Source of the DNA: Pedobacter paludis | Lineage (GTDB): Bacteria; Bacteroidota; Bacteroidia; Sphingobacteriales; Sphingobacteriaceae | NCBI RefSeq assembly: GCF_003173575.1 | Contig: NZ_QGNY01000001.1 | Span: forward strand, 868,001-932,000 | Length of the DNA stretch: 64,000 nucleotides | Direction: 5' to 3' | In this document: piece after piece, positions 46,388 to 54,617 of the stretch | Layout of the letters: every line of letters begins with the position of its first letter | Numbering within the stretch: position 1 is the first letter of the stretch | The notes under the pieces: model-generated | What the model saw: the letters and a program-made list of their open reading frames with translations, nothing else | What the model was told of the DNA's origin: nothing | Database searches by the model: none | Translations under genes and position numbers: made by a program

Positions 46388-47245
46388 TTATTTTAGATTT
46401 TCTTGATCAATTAAATCCAGAATTTTTGAATCTATCGTATCATCAAATTTTCTTGCAAAAAGCTTATCTGATTTTTTTATTGCTTCAAAATCAGCTGAAA
46501 TCAAAACCCGTGGGTTAGCTAAACCATCTTGCCAGGTTATAAACCGTAAATTGTTATTTACAATTTGGTTGTTAATTTTTGAGTTCATTAACACCGTGGC
46601 GGCTAAAAACTCATCGGCACCCCAAGTGTATTTCATGAAATCCTTAAGTTTACTATTTTGATTCATATAGTCAACATAATATTTGGCCGCCTCATGAGAA
46701 ATGCTCCACCAACTCGAGATCGAACTTCCATAAAGTTTTAGAGGAACCGGGAACTTTCTTTTGGGCAAAAATTTATTTAATAGCGCCTGAATAAAATACC
46801 TCCCCTTAAAGCTTAAATCTGTGAAATGGTACATTTCAAATCGAGTTACTGCATGTGCCCACCAACTCTGATCTCCATCTTCCCGGTAAGAGACAAAGGA
46901 TTTACCCACATTCTCCTTATAAAAATTATAGATTTCTGTAATGGGTTTTATTGGATAATCCTGAGCACTCATGAGATTATAAAAGTCGAATCTTGGTTGA
47001 GTGGATAAAATTTCTTCTAAAGATGTTAAAATAGCATTTACAAAAGAAAAGCCACCCCAATTACATAACACCCGAGTATTAATAAATTTTACGCGATCTA
47101 ATTCTTTCAGATAAATAAATTGGTCTATACTTATTTTTTTATCCAGATGTATAAAAAAATAAAAATCAGGGTGATCCATAGCTTTAATCATCCTTTCCAG
47201 CTGAGCTGGATTTTTATAGGCCATTATTAAATGCGCAACTTTCAT
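46388..47245 (-). CDS. Core-2/I-branching-type beta-1,6-N-acetylglucosaminyltransferase (GT14-like)
   Basis: A 285-residue protein with the family start VAHLIMAYKNPAQLERMIKAM and DFYFFIHLDKK (about 27-37), then FYNLMSAQDYPIKP (about 87-100) and a WGADEFLAATVLM segment (about 223-235) that includes likely catalytic acids. Family members add beta-1,6-linked GlcNAc branches in animals; bacterial versions occur in polysaccharide loci and may transfer GlcNAc or xylose. It is the last gene of the minus-strand export/polymerisation operon, starting 2 bp after the upstream glycosyltransferase stop. Confidence 0.85.
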   Translation of the reverse strand: MKVAHLIMAYKNPAQLERMIKAMDHPDFYFFIHLDKKISIDQFIYLKELDRVKFINTRVLCNWGGFSFVNAILTSLEEILSTQPRFDFYNLMSAQDYPIKPITEIYNFYKENVGKSFVSYREDGDQSWWAHAVTRFEMYHFTDLSFKGRYFIQALLNKFLPKRKFPVPLKLYGSSISSWWSISHEAAKYYVDYMNQNSKLKDFMKYTWGADEFLAATVLMNSKINNQIVNNNLRFITWQDGLANPRVLISADFEAIKKSDKLFARKFDDTIDSKILDLIDQENLK

Positions 47246-47246
47246 T

Positions 47247-48440
47247 TTAACTCTTTAATGTGTGATCTATTGCTTTGTAAATTAAATCGACCGAATTCTC
47301 CCAACTGTGAGACAATGCAAATTCTTTTCTGGCCTCAATTAAGGCAGTGTTATTGCTTTCGAGCAGTTTTTCAATTGCAGGAATATATCCATACTTATCA
47401 TCCACAAGAGAAACATAATCCTTAAATACATCCATAGATTCTGTTCTAGTGGCTACTGTAGGTTTACCCATTGCCAAATATTCATCTATTTTTCTTGGGT
47501 AATTCCCTATAGTTAAAGGGTTAATCGCCTGAGGGTTAAAGCAAACATCAAAGAAATTAACGTATTTAGGTAAATCTTCTGGCGCTTTTGGCCCCAAAAA
47601 ATAAACATTGCTAAGCTGATGTAAATTGCTTTTTTTAAATTCATCATCTTCTGGACCAACCAAAACAATGTTCCATTCGGGTTTATTAGTAGCAATATAA
47701 CCGATTAAATCAATATCCAAGCGTGCAGAAGTAAGTACGCCAACATAACCAATAACCGGAGATTTTATTTTTTTAAAATCCTCTATTTCTGAATCTTCAT
47801 GAAAATCATTGAAAATACTCAAATCGCACCCCTGGCCAACATATTTAGAATTGGCATTATACTTTTTGCAATAGTTTTTGAGATATTCGGAATTAGCGGT
47901 ACATAAATCATTATTCGCAATAATCATTGGTTCTAATTTTAATCCATGCTTACGATAATAATCAGTTGCAATCATATTATCCCGTGAATAATATATACCT
48001 AAAGATGGCTGAATTAAATCCTTAAGATAAAAACTCCGAAAGATATCACTATCATTAAATAAAATGTAATCTTTAAATGCAAGCTCATTTATGGCAACTT
48101 TAATACAGCTTGCAAAACGTTTATTATTTAGTTTATTAAATAAATCAAAAATAAAATCTCCAGGAATCCAGTTAATGGATTCAATGATTTTATCTGGGTT
48201 TAGGTTATATAAATTATCCTTAATCTGTTCTAAACCTTTTTGTACCCCAGCAATAACATTTAATCTTTTCTGAACTTTTGGATCAGATTTTCCACGAAAT
48301 TTCGTAATCCGATCTAGTGGCGGATTTACATACAAAACGCGATTTGCTTTGGAAAATTCTAAAGCAATATTTTTACAATTACTGCCTATTTCAGTATCCC
48401 AAGCCTGCTGTCCAACGATTATAATGTCTCTATTTTTCAA
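47247..48440 (-). CDS. Glycosyltransferase, GT-B fold (TuaH-like)
   Basis: A 397-residue transferase. The N-terminus DIIIVGQQAWDTEIGSNCKNIALEF and VLYVNPPLDR, then YYSRDNMIATDYYRKHG in the middle, VIGYVGVLTSARLDIDL at the start of the donor-binding half, and RKIDEYLAMGKPTVAT (about 327-342), resemble TuaH-type enzymes of teichuronic-acid and exopolysaccharide loci. It uses a TTG start at 48440, with no nearby in-frame ATG. It belongs to the minus-strand operon that starts with the TolC-like gene. The sugar specificity is unknown. Confidence 0.85.
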   Translation of the reverse strand: MKNRDIIIVGQQAWDTEIGSNCKNIALEFSKANRVLYVNPPLDRITKFRGKSDPKVQKRLNVIAGVQKGLEQIKDNLYNLNPDKIIESINWIPGDFIFDLFNKLNNKRFASCIKVAINELAFKDYILFNDSDIFRSFYLKDLIQPSLGIYYSRDNMIATDYYRKHGLKLEPMIIANNDLCTANSEYLKNYCKKYNANSKYVGQGCDLSIFNDFHEDSEIEDFKKIKSPVIGYVGVLTSARLDIDLIGYIATNKPEWNIVLVGPEDDEFKKSNLHQLSNVYFLGPKAPEDLPKYVNFFDVCFNPQAINPLTIGNYPRKIDEYLAMGKPTVATRTESMDVFKDYVSLVDDKYGYIPAIEKLLESNNTALIEARKEFALSHSWENSVDLIYKAIDHTLKS

Positions 48441-48501
48441 GATGATTTAACTTAAAAGGTTACAATATTGTTCATTTTAATAAATAGCTACTTTATCTTC
48501 A

Positions 48502-49653
48502 TCAATTAACATTATGTTTCGTTGCTACAGATCGTTCATTGGCTTTTTTTGAGTATAGTAGAGAAAGCAATTGAAAATATATAAATCTTGGAATGTTAAT
48601 TAAAGACTTATATATACGAGGATCAGCAGAATGATATTTTAATGAAATCCAAAAACTTAAAATAAATAATGCGAAAGCCATAATCCAAATGATTAGCATA
48701 CTAACGCTTAAGAATATATTGGCAATAAGGCAAAGTCCAGATAATAAAATAAAAATAAACAATGGCGGACGGATAAGAACCAAACCAAAAAGCAACTGAT
48801 TTAGGTTCAAATTTTTCAATCCACTAAACATAATTGTAAAACCGAATTTGGAATATTTAAACCATGTGTTAATCCATCGAGACCGCTGACTAACCAGTTG
48901 TTTAGAATTGGTTGTTTTTTCATCATACACAATGGCATCTTCTACAAATGCAATCCTTTTGTTCATTAAAAGAATTTTTGCCTGCAATACCTTATCAAAT
49001 CCTGCACCGGTTAAATCATGATCCTTAAAACAAGATTTATATAAATCGGTTTTAAAAGCCATCCCCGAACCTGATAGCGTAGCGGATGAACCTACATTAA
49101 ATAAAACCTCTCCATCATAAAAATGATAATAAAGATCTCTGGCTGCATCTAAGCAAGCATAAGTTGTATTGAGGTTTTTAGCGTTTCTGATGCCCTGAAC
49201 AGCTTCAAAACCTTTATCAAAATAGGCGTTGAGCTTATTGATATATTCTGGGTCAGTTAAATTATCGCTATCTATAATGGTAAGAATTTCATGTTCTCTT
49301 TTAAAGTTTGATATGGCGTACAAGTGAGATCTTGTGTTGCTGGCCAAAGTAGTTTCTGGTCTTAACAAGATTACTCTTGGATCTTCAAATTTCAGATTTG
49401 AGATATCACATTTATCTGCAACAATGTATATCAGATAATTTGAATAATTAAGCTCAAGTATAGATGCAATTGCTGGATGAAGTAAGTCTGTTTGTTCGTA
49501 GGCGGTAACAATAATTGCATAATCATAGTTACTGAAGGCTTGAACAGGCTGTTTTTTCTTTTTTAAAGACCAATAAACAATAAATAATACAAAAGGTAAT
49601 ACGAGGTTATACCCAATTAAAATTTGAAAAGCCAACCATACATAGTGGATCAT
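48502..49653 (-). CDS. Membrane glycosyltransferase family 2, processive type
   Basis: A 383-residue polytopic GT2 enzyme. One helix at the N-terminus (about 5-28) and several at the C-terminus (about 285-350) enclose a GT-A domain with YAIIVTAYEQ, TIIDSDNLTDPEY (DxD near 121-123), GSGMAFKTDLY and the QRSRW motif (about 257-261, the QxxRW signature of processive cellulose/hyaluronan-type synthases). It may therefore extrude a homopolymer or build the repeat unit. Sixteen bp upstream ends a 37-codon microprotein gene, also on the minus strand. Confidence 0.87.
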   Translation of the reverse strand: MIHYVWLAFQILIGYNLVLPFVLFIVYWSLKKKKQPVQAFSNYDYAIIVTAYEQTDLLHPAIASILELNYSNYLIYIVADKCDISNLKFEDPRVILLRPETTLASNTRSHLYAISNFKREHEILTIIDSDNLTDPEYINKLNAYFDKGFEAVQGIRNAKNLNTTYACLDAARDLYYHFYDGEVLFNVGSSATLSGSGMAFKTDLYKSCFKDHDLTGAGFDKVLQAKILLMNKRIAFVEDAIVYDEKTTNSKQLVSQRSRWINTWFKYSKFGFTIMFSGLKNLNLNQLLFGLVLIRPPLFIFILLSGLCLIANIFLSVSMLIIWIMAFALFILSFWISLKYHSADPRIYKSLINIPRFIYFQLLSLLYSKKANERSVATKHNVN

Positions 49654-49668
49654 AGGGATAAATTTCTG

Positions 49669-49782
49669 TTAATGATTATTACTTTCTTCTTCTTCAGCAA
49701 TTTGATCATAATATTTATAGCCTTTTACGAAAGCGAAAATCAAACAGATGATACCAGGAACTATAAAAATTTCAAAAGGCAT
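49669..49782 (-). CDS. 37-residue membrane microprotein in the polysaccharide operon
   Basis: Between the Wzy/ligase gene and the GT2 gene, a minus-strand frame from ATG 49782 to TAA 49669 encodes 37 residues: one hydrophobic helix (about 3-20, FEIFIVPGIICLIFAFV), a basic-aromatic stretch GYKYYDQ, and an acidic tail AEEEES ending NNH. The gap would otherwise be 139 bp in a tight operon, and the frame starts 11 bp after the upstream stop. The composition is that of a real single-span protein with its tail probably in the cytosol. Its function is unknown; it could stabilise the neighbouring GT2 or polymerase. Confidence 0.7.
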   Translation of the reverse strand: MPFEIFIVPGIICLIFAFVKGYKYYDQIAEEEESNNH

Positions 49783-49792
49783 AAATTAAATA

Positions 49793-51055
49793 TTAAGACA
49801 ATAATAAACTTTGTTCCTTACGCTCTAATTTTGGTCCTATAGCGATAAATACCCAAGATAAATAAACCACGATAGAGGTAGGCATGATATTAATTACTTC
49901 ATTGCCATAACTACAAACTAAAACTCCAGCAAAACCGGAAGTAAGCGCAATCATTTTTATTTTCAATGTCTTATCCTGAATTCTCCAGGTAATGCCACAA
50001 CATTTACCCAAAATAAACATCATAATACAAAACCAAATGGTAAAACCTACTATGCCGTACATTGCCCAAAGTTTAACATAATAACTATCAGGCTGGACAG
50101 TGGATAAATATTTATCAGAGTTATATAGAACTCCATTATAACCAATCACTCCTAGACCTCCACCAAAAGGTAAATCCTCCATATATAATCTTAAATTCCT
50201 CTGCGTAGTCATTCTAACATTTAATGAAGCATCCTCTGGATTCAAAGCAGTTCTTAGTCTGTATATCTGATAGTTGCCGTCTCCAATATGTGTGAATTTT
50301 AAAACACACAGAAAACTTACCGCTACCATGCCACCAATTAAGATTGCTTTAATATTTCTACTTAACAATATGGCCACCATAACTCCAGCTACCAAAGCAA
50401 ACAATGCTCCCCTAGTACCTGATATCAGCATTCCATAAAGATTAAGGAAAGCACAAATAATAAGAGCCAGTCTTTTCCAACGTTTCATCGGTATAAAGGA
50501 TAAAATTAATGACATTACACCAATATGTGCTTGAGCAGCACCAAACTGACCCGCATCCGAATAAAAAGAAAATACCCTTAACCTTCCCCACAAAAGATGT
50601 GTACTTGCATTTTGAATTAAAAAAGCTTGCTCTCCTCTTGAAAGACCTATGTACAACTGCTTAATCCCATTTAGAGAGGCCAAGGTGGATAAACTAATAA
50701 TGAGGATTAAAAATACATCAAGATCTCGATTGGTTTTAAAAATTAAAAATCCCATCATCACCATCAACAATGGATAGAGGGCTGTAGTTCTGATTTCTGC
50801 TAACCAGCCTATAGTCGCTGACCCCGGATTTAAAACCTCAAAAACACTTATAATAAACCAAAATATAATCAGATAGAATATATCTTGGTTTAAATCACTC
50901 CAATCGTCACGAGATGATTTTATTGAAGCGATAATAAAAATAATAATCAACAATATTTCTATAAAAATCCCTACAGGAATTCCTCCAATCTCACGTCCAA
51001 TAATACCGTATAAAAAACAGTAGGCAACTAAAGTAAAAAGTAAACTTCTATGCAT
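49793..51055 (-). CDS. O-antigen ligase/polymerase family protein (Wzy/WaaL-like)
   Basis: A 420-residue membrane protein with about 11-12 helices. The large periplasmic loop (about 255-345) contains LPFGGGLGVIGYN and follows the helix with SGTRGALFALVAGVM (about 206-220), the pattern of the Wzy_C/O-antigen ligase family. Such proteins polymerise lipid-linked repeat units or join them to an acceptor. Its neighbours, a Wzz/Wzc-like chain-length protein upstream and glycosyltransferases downstream, favour the polymerase role. Confidence 0.85.
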   Translation of the reverse strand: MHRSLLFTLVAYCFLYGIIGREIGGIPVGIFIEILLIIIFIIASIKSSRDDWSDLNQDIFYLIIFWFIISVFEVLNPGSATIGWLAEIRTTALYPLLMVMMGFLIFKTNRDLDVFLILIISLSTLASLNGIKQLYIGLSRGEQAFLIQNASTHLLWGRLRVFSFYSDAGQFGAAQAHIGVMSLILSFIPMKRWKRLALIICAFLNLYGMLISGTRGALFALVAGVMVAILLSRNIKAILIGGMVAVSFLCVLKFTHIGDGNYQIYRLRTALNPEDASLNVRMTTQRNLRLYMEDLPFGGGLGVIGYNGVLYNSDKYLSTVQPDSYYVKLWAMYGIVGFTIWFCIMMFILGKCCGITWRIQDKTLKIKMIALTSGFAGVLVCSYGNEVINIMPTSIVVYLSWVFIAIGPKLERKEQSLLLS

Positions 51056-51113
51056 TATGATCTAAGAAATTTGTTTTGATTTTTATCCAGTGCGTAGATA
51101 AAATAGTTGTTCA

Positions 51114-53252
51114 TTACTTTGAGTTATTTACTCTGTTTAAAATCCAGCCTGAGAAGTCCGGTAATTCCTTTATGTATTCTATCAACTTCATGTCATTTGC
51201 AGCAAAAGCTTTTCCAGACTCGAATACGGCTATATTTTTTTCAGTAAACAGCAACCATTCTTTAGCGATATTAATATCTCTTAAACTGTTAACATCAACT
51301 AAAATGATGTCAAACTCTTTCCTTAATACCTCAAAACCACCTTTTAAGCTTTCCATGCTTTGACTCTCTAAAAGTGAAGTTCGGGCGGTATTTTTATTCA
51401 TTACCGTAATCAGATCCTCAGTTTGAATTTGTTTCTTTATTAGGAAAGTCTGAAAATTTTGACTGGTTGCCAATTGTTTACTTTGGGCCTGCACAACGGG
51501 CAGTTCATCAGCAATTAACAATACTTTTTTTCCAATGGCAGCAAAGGCATAAGCTAAACTATAACATATAAAAGTCTTTCCTTCACCCGATCCCAAACTG
51601 GTAATGCCAACGATTTTACTATCATCTTTTTCAAGCTGTTTAGTAATTTCAAATCTTATCGATCTTAGCAAATCTCGATAAACCTCATAATTTAAATTTT
51701 CGCTTTTATCATTCCAGATATCCCGAATATTTCGTTCGTCTCCCTCAATTTTATTTAGAAAACCTATTGATTTCGATTTTGTTAACCGCTCTAATTGTTG
51801 TATTGTAGTAATCGAATTATCAGCCATAAACAAAAGAAAAATAGCAGATAAACATAAAGCAAAACTACCGATACCTGAGCCGGCTAGATATAAAATCTTT
51901 TTTGATGGCAAAGGATTTCCAGGCAAACCTGGTTGTTCAATTTGCATATGCAAACCTAAATTCTGATCGGTTTTACTTTGATTAAACTGTTCCAGCGCTG
52001 CTGTGTAATCCTTTGTTGCTAAATCTGCATCTCTTTCATAGTTAGAAATATCTGCATCGAATGGAACCATGTTGCTGTATCTGGCCCGCAAAACAGACAA
52101 TTCTGAATTAATTGAACTTAGACTACTTTTAGCCTGTTGCATTGCAATTTCCAGATTAATTTTTTGCTGCACTAAAGCTTGCTTAGATGCTCGGGGATCC
52201 AACACATTTTGATCTTCATTATCTGCGCTTTTAGAACTGATAATTCTATTTAATGAGTCAATTTTTTTCTGATCAGACTGTTTAAAGCCACCATCAACAT
52301 ACGCATCACTTGCTATTTTAAGTTGTCTTTTTAAATTAATGATTTCACGGTTATCAGATCTGCTGCTGCCTCCAATATAGGCATCGCTGCCTCTTAATTT
52401 TGCCTCGATTGTTGCAATTGCACCTTGGTTGGATTGCATTTGTCTAATCGCATCCGTACGCTGAGCTTCATATTGAGAAATCTGAGCATAAACGGTTGCA
52501 GATTGCTCGTTTAGGTTAAGAACGCCCTTATTTTTTTTGAAAGAAGACAGGGCCGCATTCTTCGCATTCATTGTGACTTCTTTAGATTTCAATAAGGAAT
52601 CTAACAAAATGATGGAGTTCGTTTGATTTACGTTAACGTCAGCACTATAATTACTTATAAATTCGGCCGCTAGCGTATTAACAACATAAGCAGAAAGATC
52701 TGGATCTTCAGAAGTATATTCTACATTGATGTAATCACTATTATCGGCATGTGTAACACTTAGTTTTTTTAATAAGTCATCTTCCCCGTATCCCATTGAG
52801 CCAACAATATCATAAAGTTTATATTTCCCTTTATTGTCTGCGAGCGTAAGAACTGATTTAGTAGCTAATTTTTCTTTCAGAATTTGTATAACTTCTTGTT
52901 TTGAAGATGAATTAAGAGAATCTACTTTCTTACTGTAGTACCTAAAAGATTTCTTAGGTTGCTCCAAATCATGCAATATTAAATTGTAGGAAAGTATGTT
53001 GATGATTTTTTTCATCTTAAACTTTTCCATAATACTACTAAACTGTTGGCTCACCTTGAAAAAGTCGACAGTCTCCGTACTGATCACTTTTTTCGAAGGA
53101 TCCAAAATTCCTGTTGAGATTTGAACTTCTGAAGCATATTGTTTTGGTAATTTTTGTACTAAAAAGTAGGTTATCGTAACAGCAATAATGGGTACTAAAA
53201 TTAGAACCCATTTATATTTATTAACCAGCTTTAAAAAAGACTTAATATCCAT
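51114..53252 (-). CDS. Wzz/Wzc-like chain-length and export protein with degenerate kinase domain
   Basis: A 712-residue inner-membrane protein. Helix 1 (about 13-33) and helix 2 (about 460-482) border a periplasmic Wzz domain with long coiled coils (about 215-440) and a PGLPGNPLPSKK motif before helix 2. The cytosolic C-terminal part resembles a BY-kinase: Walker A GSGEGKT (about 551-558) and Walker B ILVDVNS are present. However, Walker A' reads LLIADELP, lacking the usual DxDxR, and the C-terminus ends without a tyrosine cluster. It probably controls chain length and export but not by classical tyrosine autophosphorylation. It follows the TolC-like gene by 17 bp. Confidence 0.87.
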   Translation of the reverse strand: MDIKSFLKLVNKYKWVLILVPIIAVTITYFLVQKLPKQYASEVQISTGILDPSKKVISTETVDFFKVSQQFSSIMEKFKMKKIINILSYNLILHDLEQPKKSFRYYSKKVDSLNSSSKQEVIQILKEKLATKSVLTLADNKGKYKLYDIVGSMGYGEDDLLKKLSVTHADNSDYINVEYTSEDPDLSAYVVNTLAAEFISNYSADVNVNQTNSIILLDSLLKSKEVTMNAKNAALSSFKKNKGVLNLNEQSATVYAQISQYEAQRTDAIRQMQSNQGAIATIEAKLRGSDAYIGGSSRSDNREIINLKRQLKIASDAYVDGGFKQSDQKKIDSLNRIISSKSADNEDQNVLDPRASKQALVQQKINLEIAMQQAKSSLSSINSELSVLRARYSNMVPFDADISNYERDADLATKDYTAALEQFNQSKTDQNLGLHMQIEQPGLPGNPLPSKKILYLAGSGIGSFALCLSAIFLLFMADNSITTIQQLERLTKSKSIGFLNKIEGDERNIRDIWNDKSENLNYEVYRDLLRSIRFEITKQLEKDDSKIVGITSLGSGEGKTFICYSLAYAFAAIGKKVLLIADELPVVQAQSKQLATSQNFQTFLIKKQIQTEDLITVMNKNTARTSLLESQSMESLKGGFEVLRKEFDIILVDVNSLRDINIAKEWLLFTEKNIAVFESGKAFAANDMKLIEYIKELPDFSGWILNRVNNSK

Positions 53253-53269
53253 CTATAAATTTTGATAGT

Positions 53270-53950
53270 TTATTTAATATCCGAAAGTTTCTGTCCAACA
53301 ATTTCCTCTAATAAATCCTTAGCTTTTAAATAACTGCTTTCAGCTTGAATTTTGGATGTAAATGCATTGGTTTGATTAATTCGTGATTGGTTATAGGCTT
53401 CTAGTGTGATTTCGCCTTTCTCAAACTTATTTCTCAAGCTCTCCGCTACACTTTTACTATCCTGAGCACTTTGAGTATAAATTTTGAGCGCTGCTATTTG
53501 TTGGATATAATCATAGTATCTCTTTTTCACTTCTAATGTTACTTGAATCTCGTTATCTTTTTGTTCTAACTGAGCAACCTTGTAATCTAGCTTAGCTTTC
53601 CTTGCTTGGAATGGCTTCTGTAAATAAGCCCCTAAATTCAAATTAATTCCCGCTTGAAATCCATTAACATTATATGGATTTACTGGATCGATAACTGTTT
53701 TACCAGTAGGTCTGTAAAAATAAGAACCATTAAAAGGATCTAAATATGAAACCGCAGCAATGGGAATAGCAGTTTTAATGCTTTCGGTTTTAGCATCCTG
53801 AATTTTCATTTTGATGTAGTTTTGCTTTGCTAAATCAATATATTTTTCTAGATCTGCATATTTAATCTCAGGGATAATAGATTCTTGAGCATAAGATTCT
53901 ACACTTAAAAGCATTAGAGCAGTTAAAGCGATTTTGAATAGATTTTTCAT
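53270..53950 (-). CDS. Half-length TolC-family outer-membrane protein
   Basis: A 226-residue exported protein with signal peptide 1-21 (ending ESYA). One strand-loop-helix repeat of the outer-membrane efflux family is visible: FQAGINLNLGAYLQKPFQARKAKLDYKVAQLEQ (about 97-129), then two long helices to the C-terminus with FEKGEITLEAYNQSR. TolC proteins have about 430 residues in two such repeats, so this is half the usual size. No other half is encoded upstream. As first gene of the polysaccharide operon it may replace the Wza-type outer-membrane channel or serve as a partial subunit. Confidence 0.8.
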   Translation of the reverse strand: MKNLFKIALTALMLLSVESYAQESIIPEIKYADLEKYIDLAKQNYIKMKIQDAKTESIKTAIPIAAVSYLDPFNGSYFYRPTGKTVIDPVNPYNVNGFQAGINLNLGAYLQKPFQARKAKLDYKVAQLEQKDNEIQVTLEVKKRYYDYIQQIAALKIYTQSAQDSKSVAESLRNKFEKGEITLEAYNQSRINQTNAFTSKIQAESSYLKAKDLLEEIVGQKLSDIK

Positions 53951-54111
53951 TAATTAATAATAGGGATTAATAAGATTGTTAAGATGAATTCTCAAATATA
54001 CAATTAAACTTGTTCTTTTTGAATTATGGTAGAAAAAGTTTAAACAAAAAATGATTATACCAAATACAAAACTAATAATTATCAAATAATTAACAATTGA
54101 TTTTCACGAAA

Positions 54112-54144
54112 CAAAAAACCCTCTAAATAAATTTAGAGGGTTTT
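54112..54144 (-). terminator. Rho-independent terminator of the tRNA operon
   Basis: AAAACCCTCTAAA (54115-54127) pairs perfectly with TTTAGAGGGTTTT (54132-54144) around a 4-nt loop. On the minus strand the stem is followed by a T-rich tail. It ends 20 bp from the last tRNA. Confidence 0.85.
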
Positions 54145-54164
54145 ATAAATCTTTCGATTTGTAG

Positions 54165-54238
54165 TCGGGATGGCAGGATTCGAACCTACGACCTCCTGCT
54201 CCCAAAGCAGGCGCGATACCGGGCTACGCTACATCCCG
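54165..54238 (-). tRNA. tRNA-Pro(TGG), copy 2
   Basis: On the minus strand a 74-nt cloverleaf: acceptor CGGGATG pairing with CATCCCG plus discriminator A, anticodon stem CCTGC/GCAGG with loop TTTGGGA (anticodon TGG), and T-loop GGTTCGAATCC. The CCA end is not encoded. The sequence is identical to the second copy 52 bp away. Confidence 0.97.
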
Positions 54239-54290
54239 AACTTAGGTATCACCTTTTTTAATCCTTTTGTAAAGTGGATTGAACTTTTTG

Positions 54291-54364
54291 TCGGGATGGC
54301 AGGATTCGAACCTACGACCTCCTGCTCCCAAAGCAGGCGCGATACCGGGCTACGCTACATCCCG
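54291..54364 (-). tRNA. tRNA-Pro(TGG), copy 1
   Basis: This 74-nt cloverleaf is base-for-base identical to the neighbouring tRNA-Pro. It is the middle gene of a Ser-Pro-Pro operon read from the minus strand. The short 5' flanks of the two copies are also similar, which suggests tandem duplication. Confidence 0.97.
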
Positions 54365-54452
54365 AACTTGGTATCTGTTTTCCCTCTTTCGAAGGGTTTG
54401 CAAAGTAACGGTTTTAAAATGATAAATCCGATTATTTTTGTTAATTTATTTT

Positions 54453-54540
<88 letters not shown>

Positions 54541-54581
54541 TTTTTCTTCAAAACCTGTCATCCGACTTGTTTTTCGGTGTG

Positions 54582-54611
54582 CAAATATAGCAAAACAACC
54601 TATTCTGCAAA
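54582..54611 (-). promoter_or_regulatory. Promoter of the tRNA operon
   Basis: On the minus strand TTTG (54611-54608) and a perfect TATATTTG (54589-54582) are 18 nt apart. The tRNA-Ser 5' end follows after 41 bp. The promoter abuts the stop codon of the upstream HD-domain gene. Confidence 0.65.
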
Positions 54612-54617
54612 AAAAAA

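Noticed and set aside
49624-49842. 72-codon plus-strand frame between GT2 and polymerase genes
   Set aside because: It overlaps two genes on the opposite strand and the better minus-strand microprotein; its composition looks random.
51114-53252. Calling this a tyrosine autokinase (Wzc)
   Set aside because: No C-terminal tyrosine cluster and a changed Walker A' motif; described as kinase-like only.
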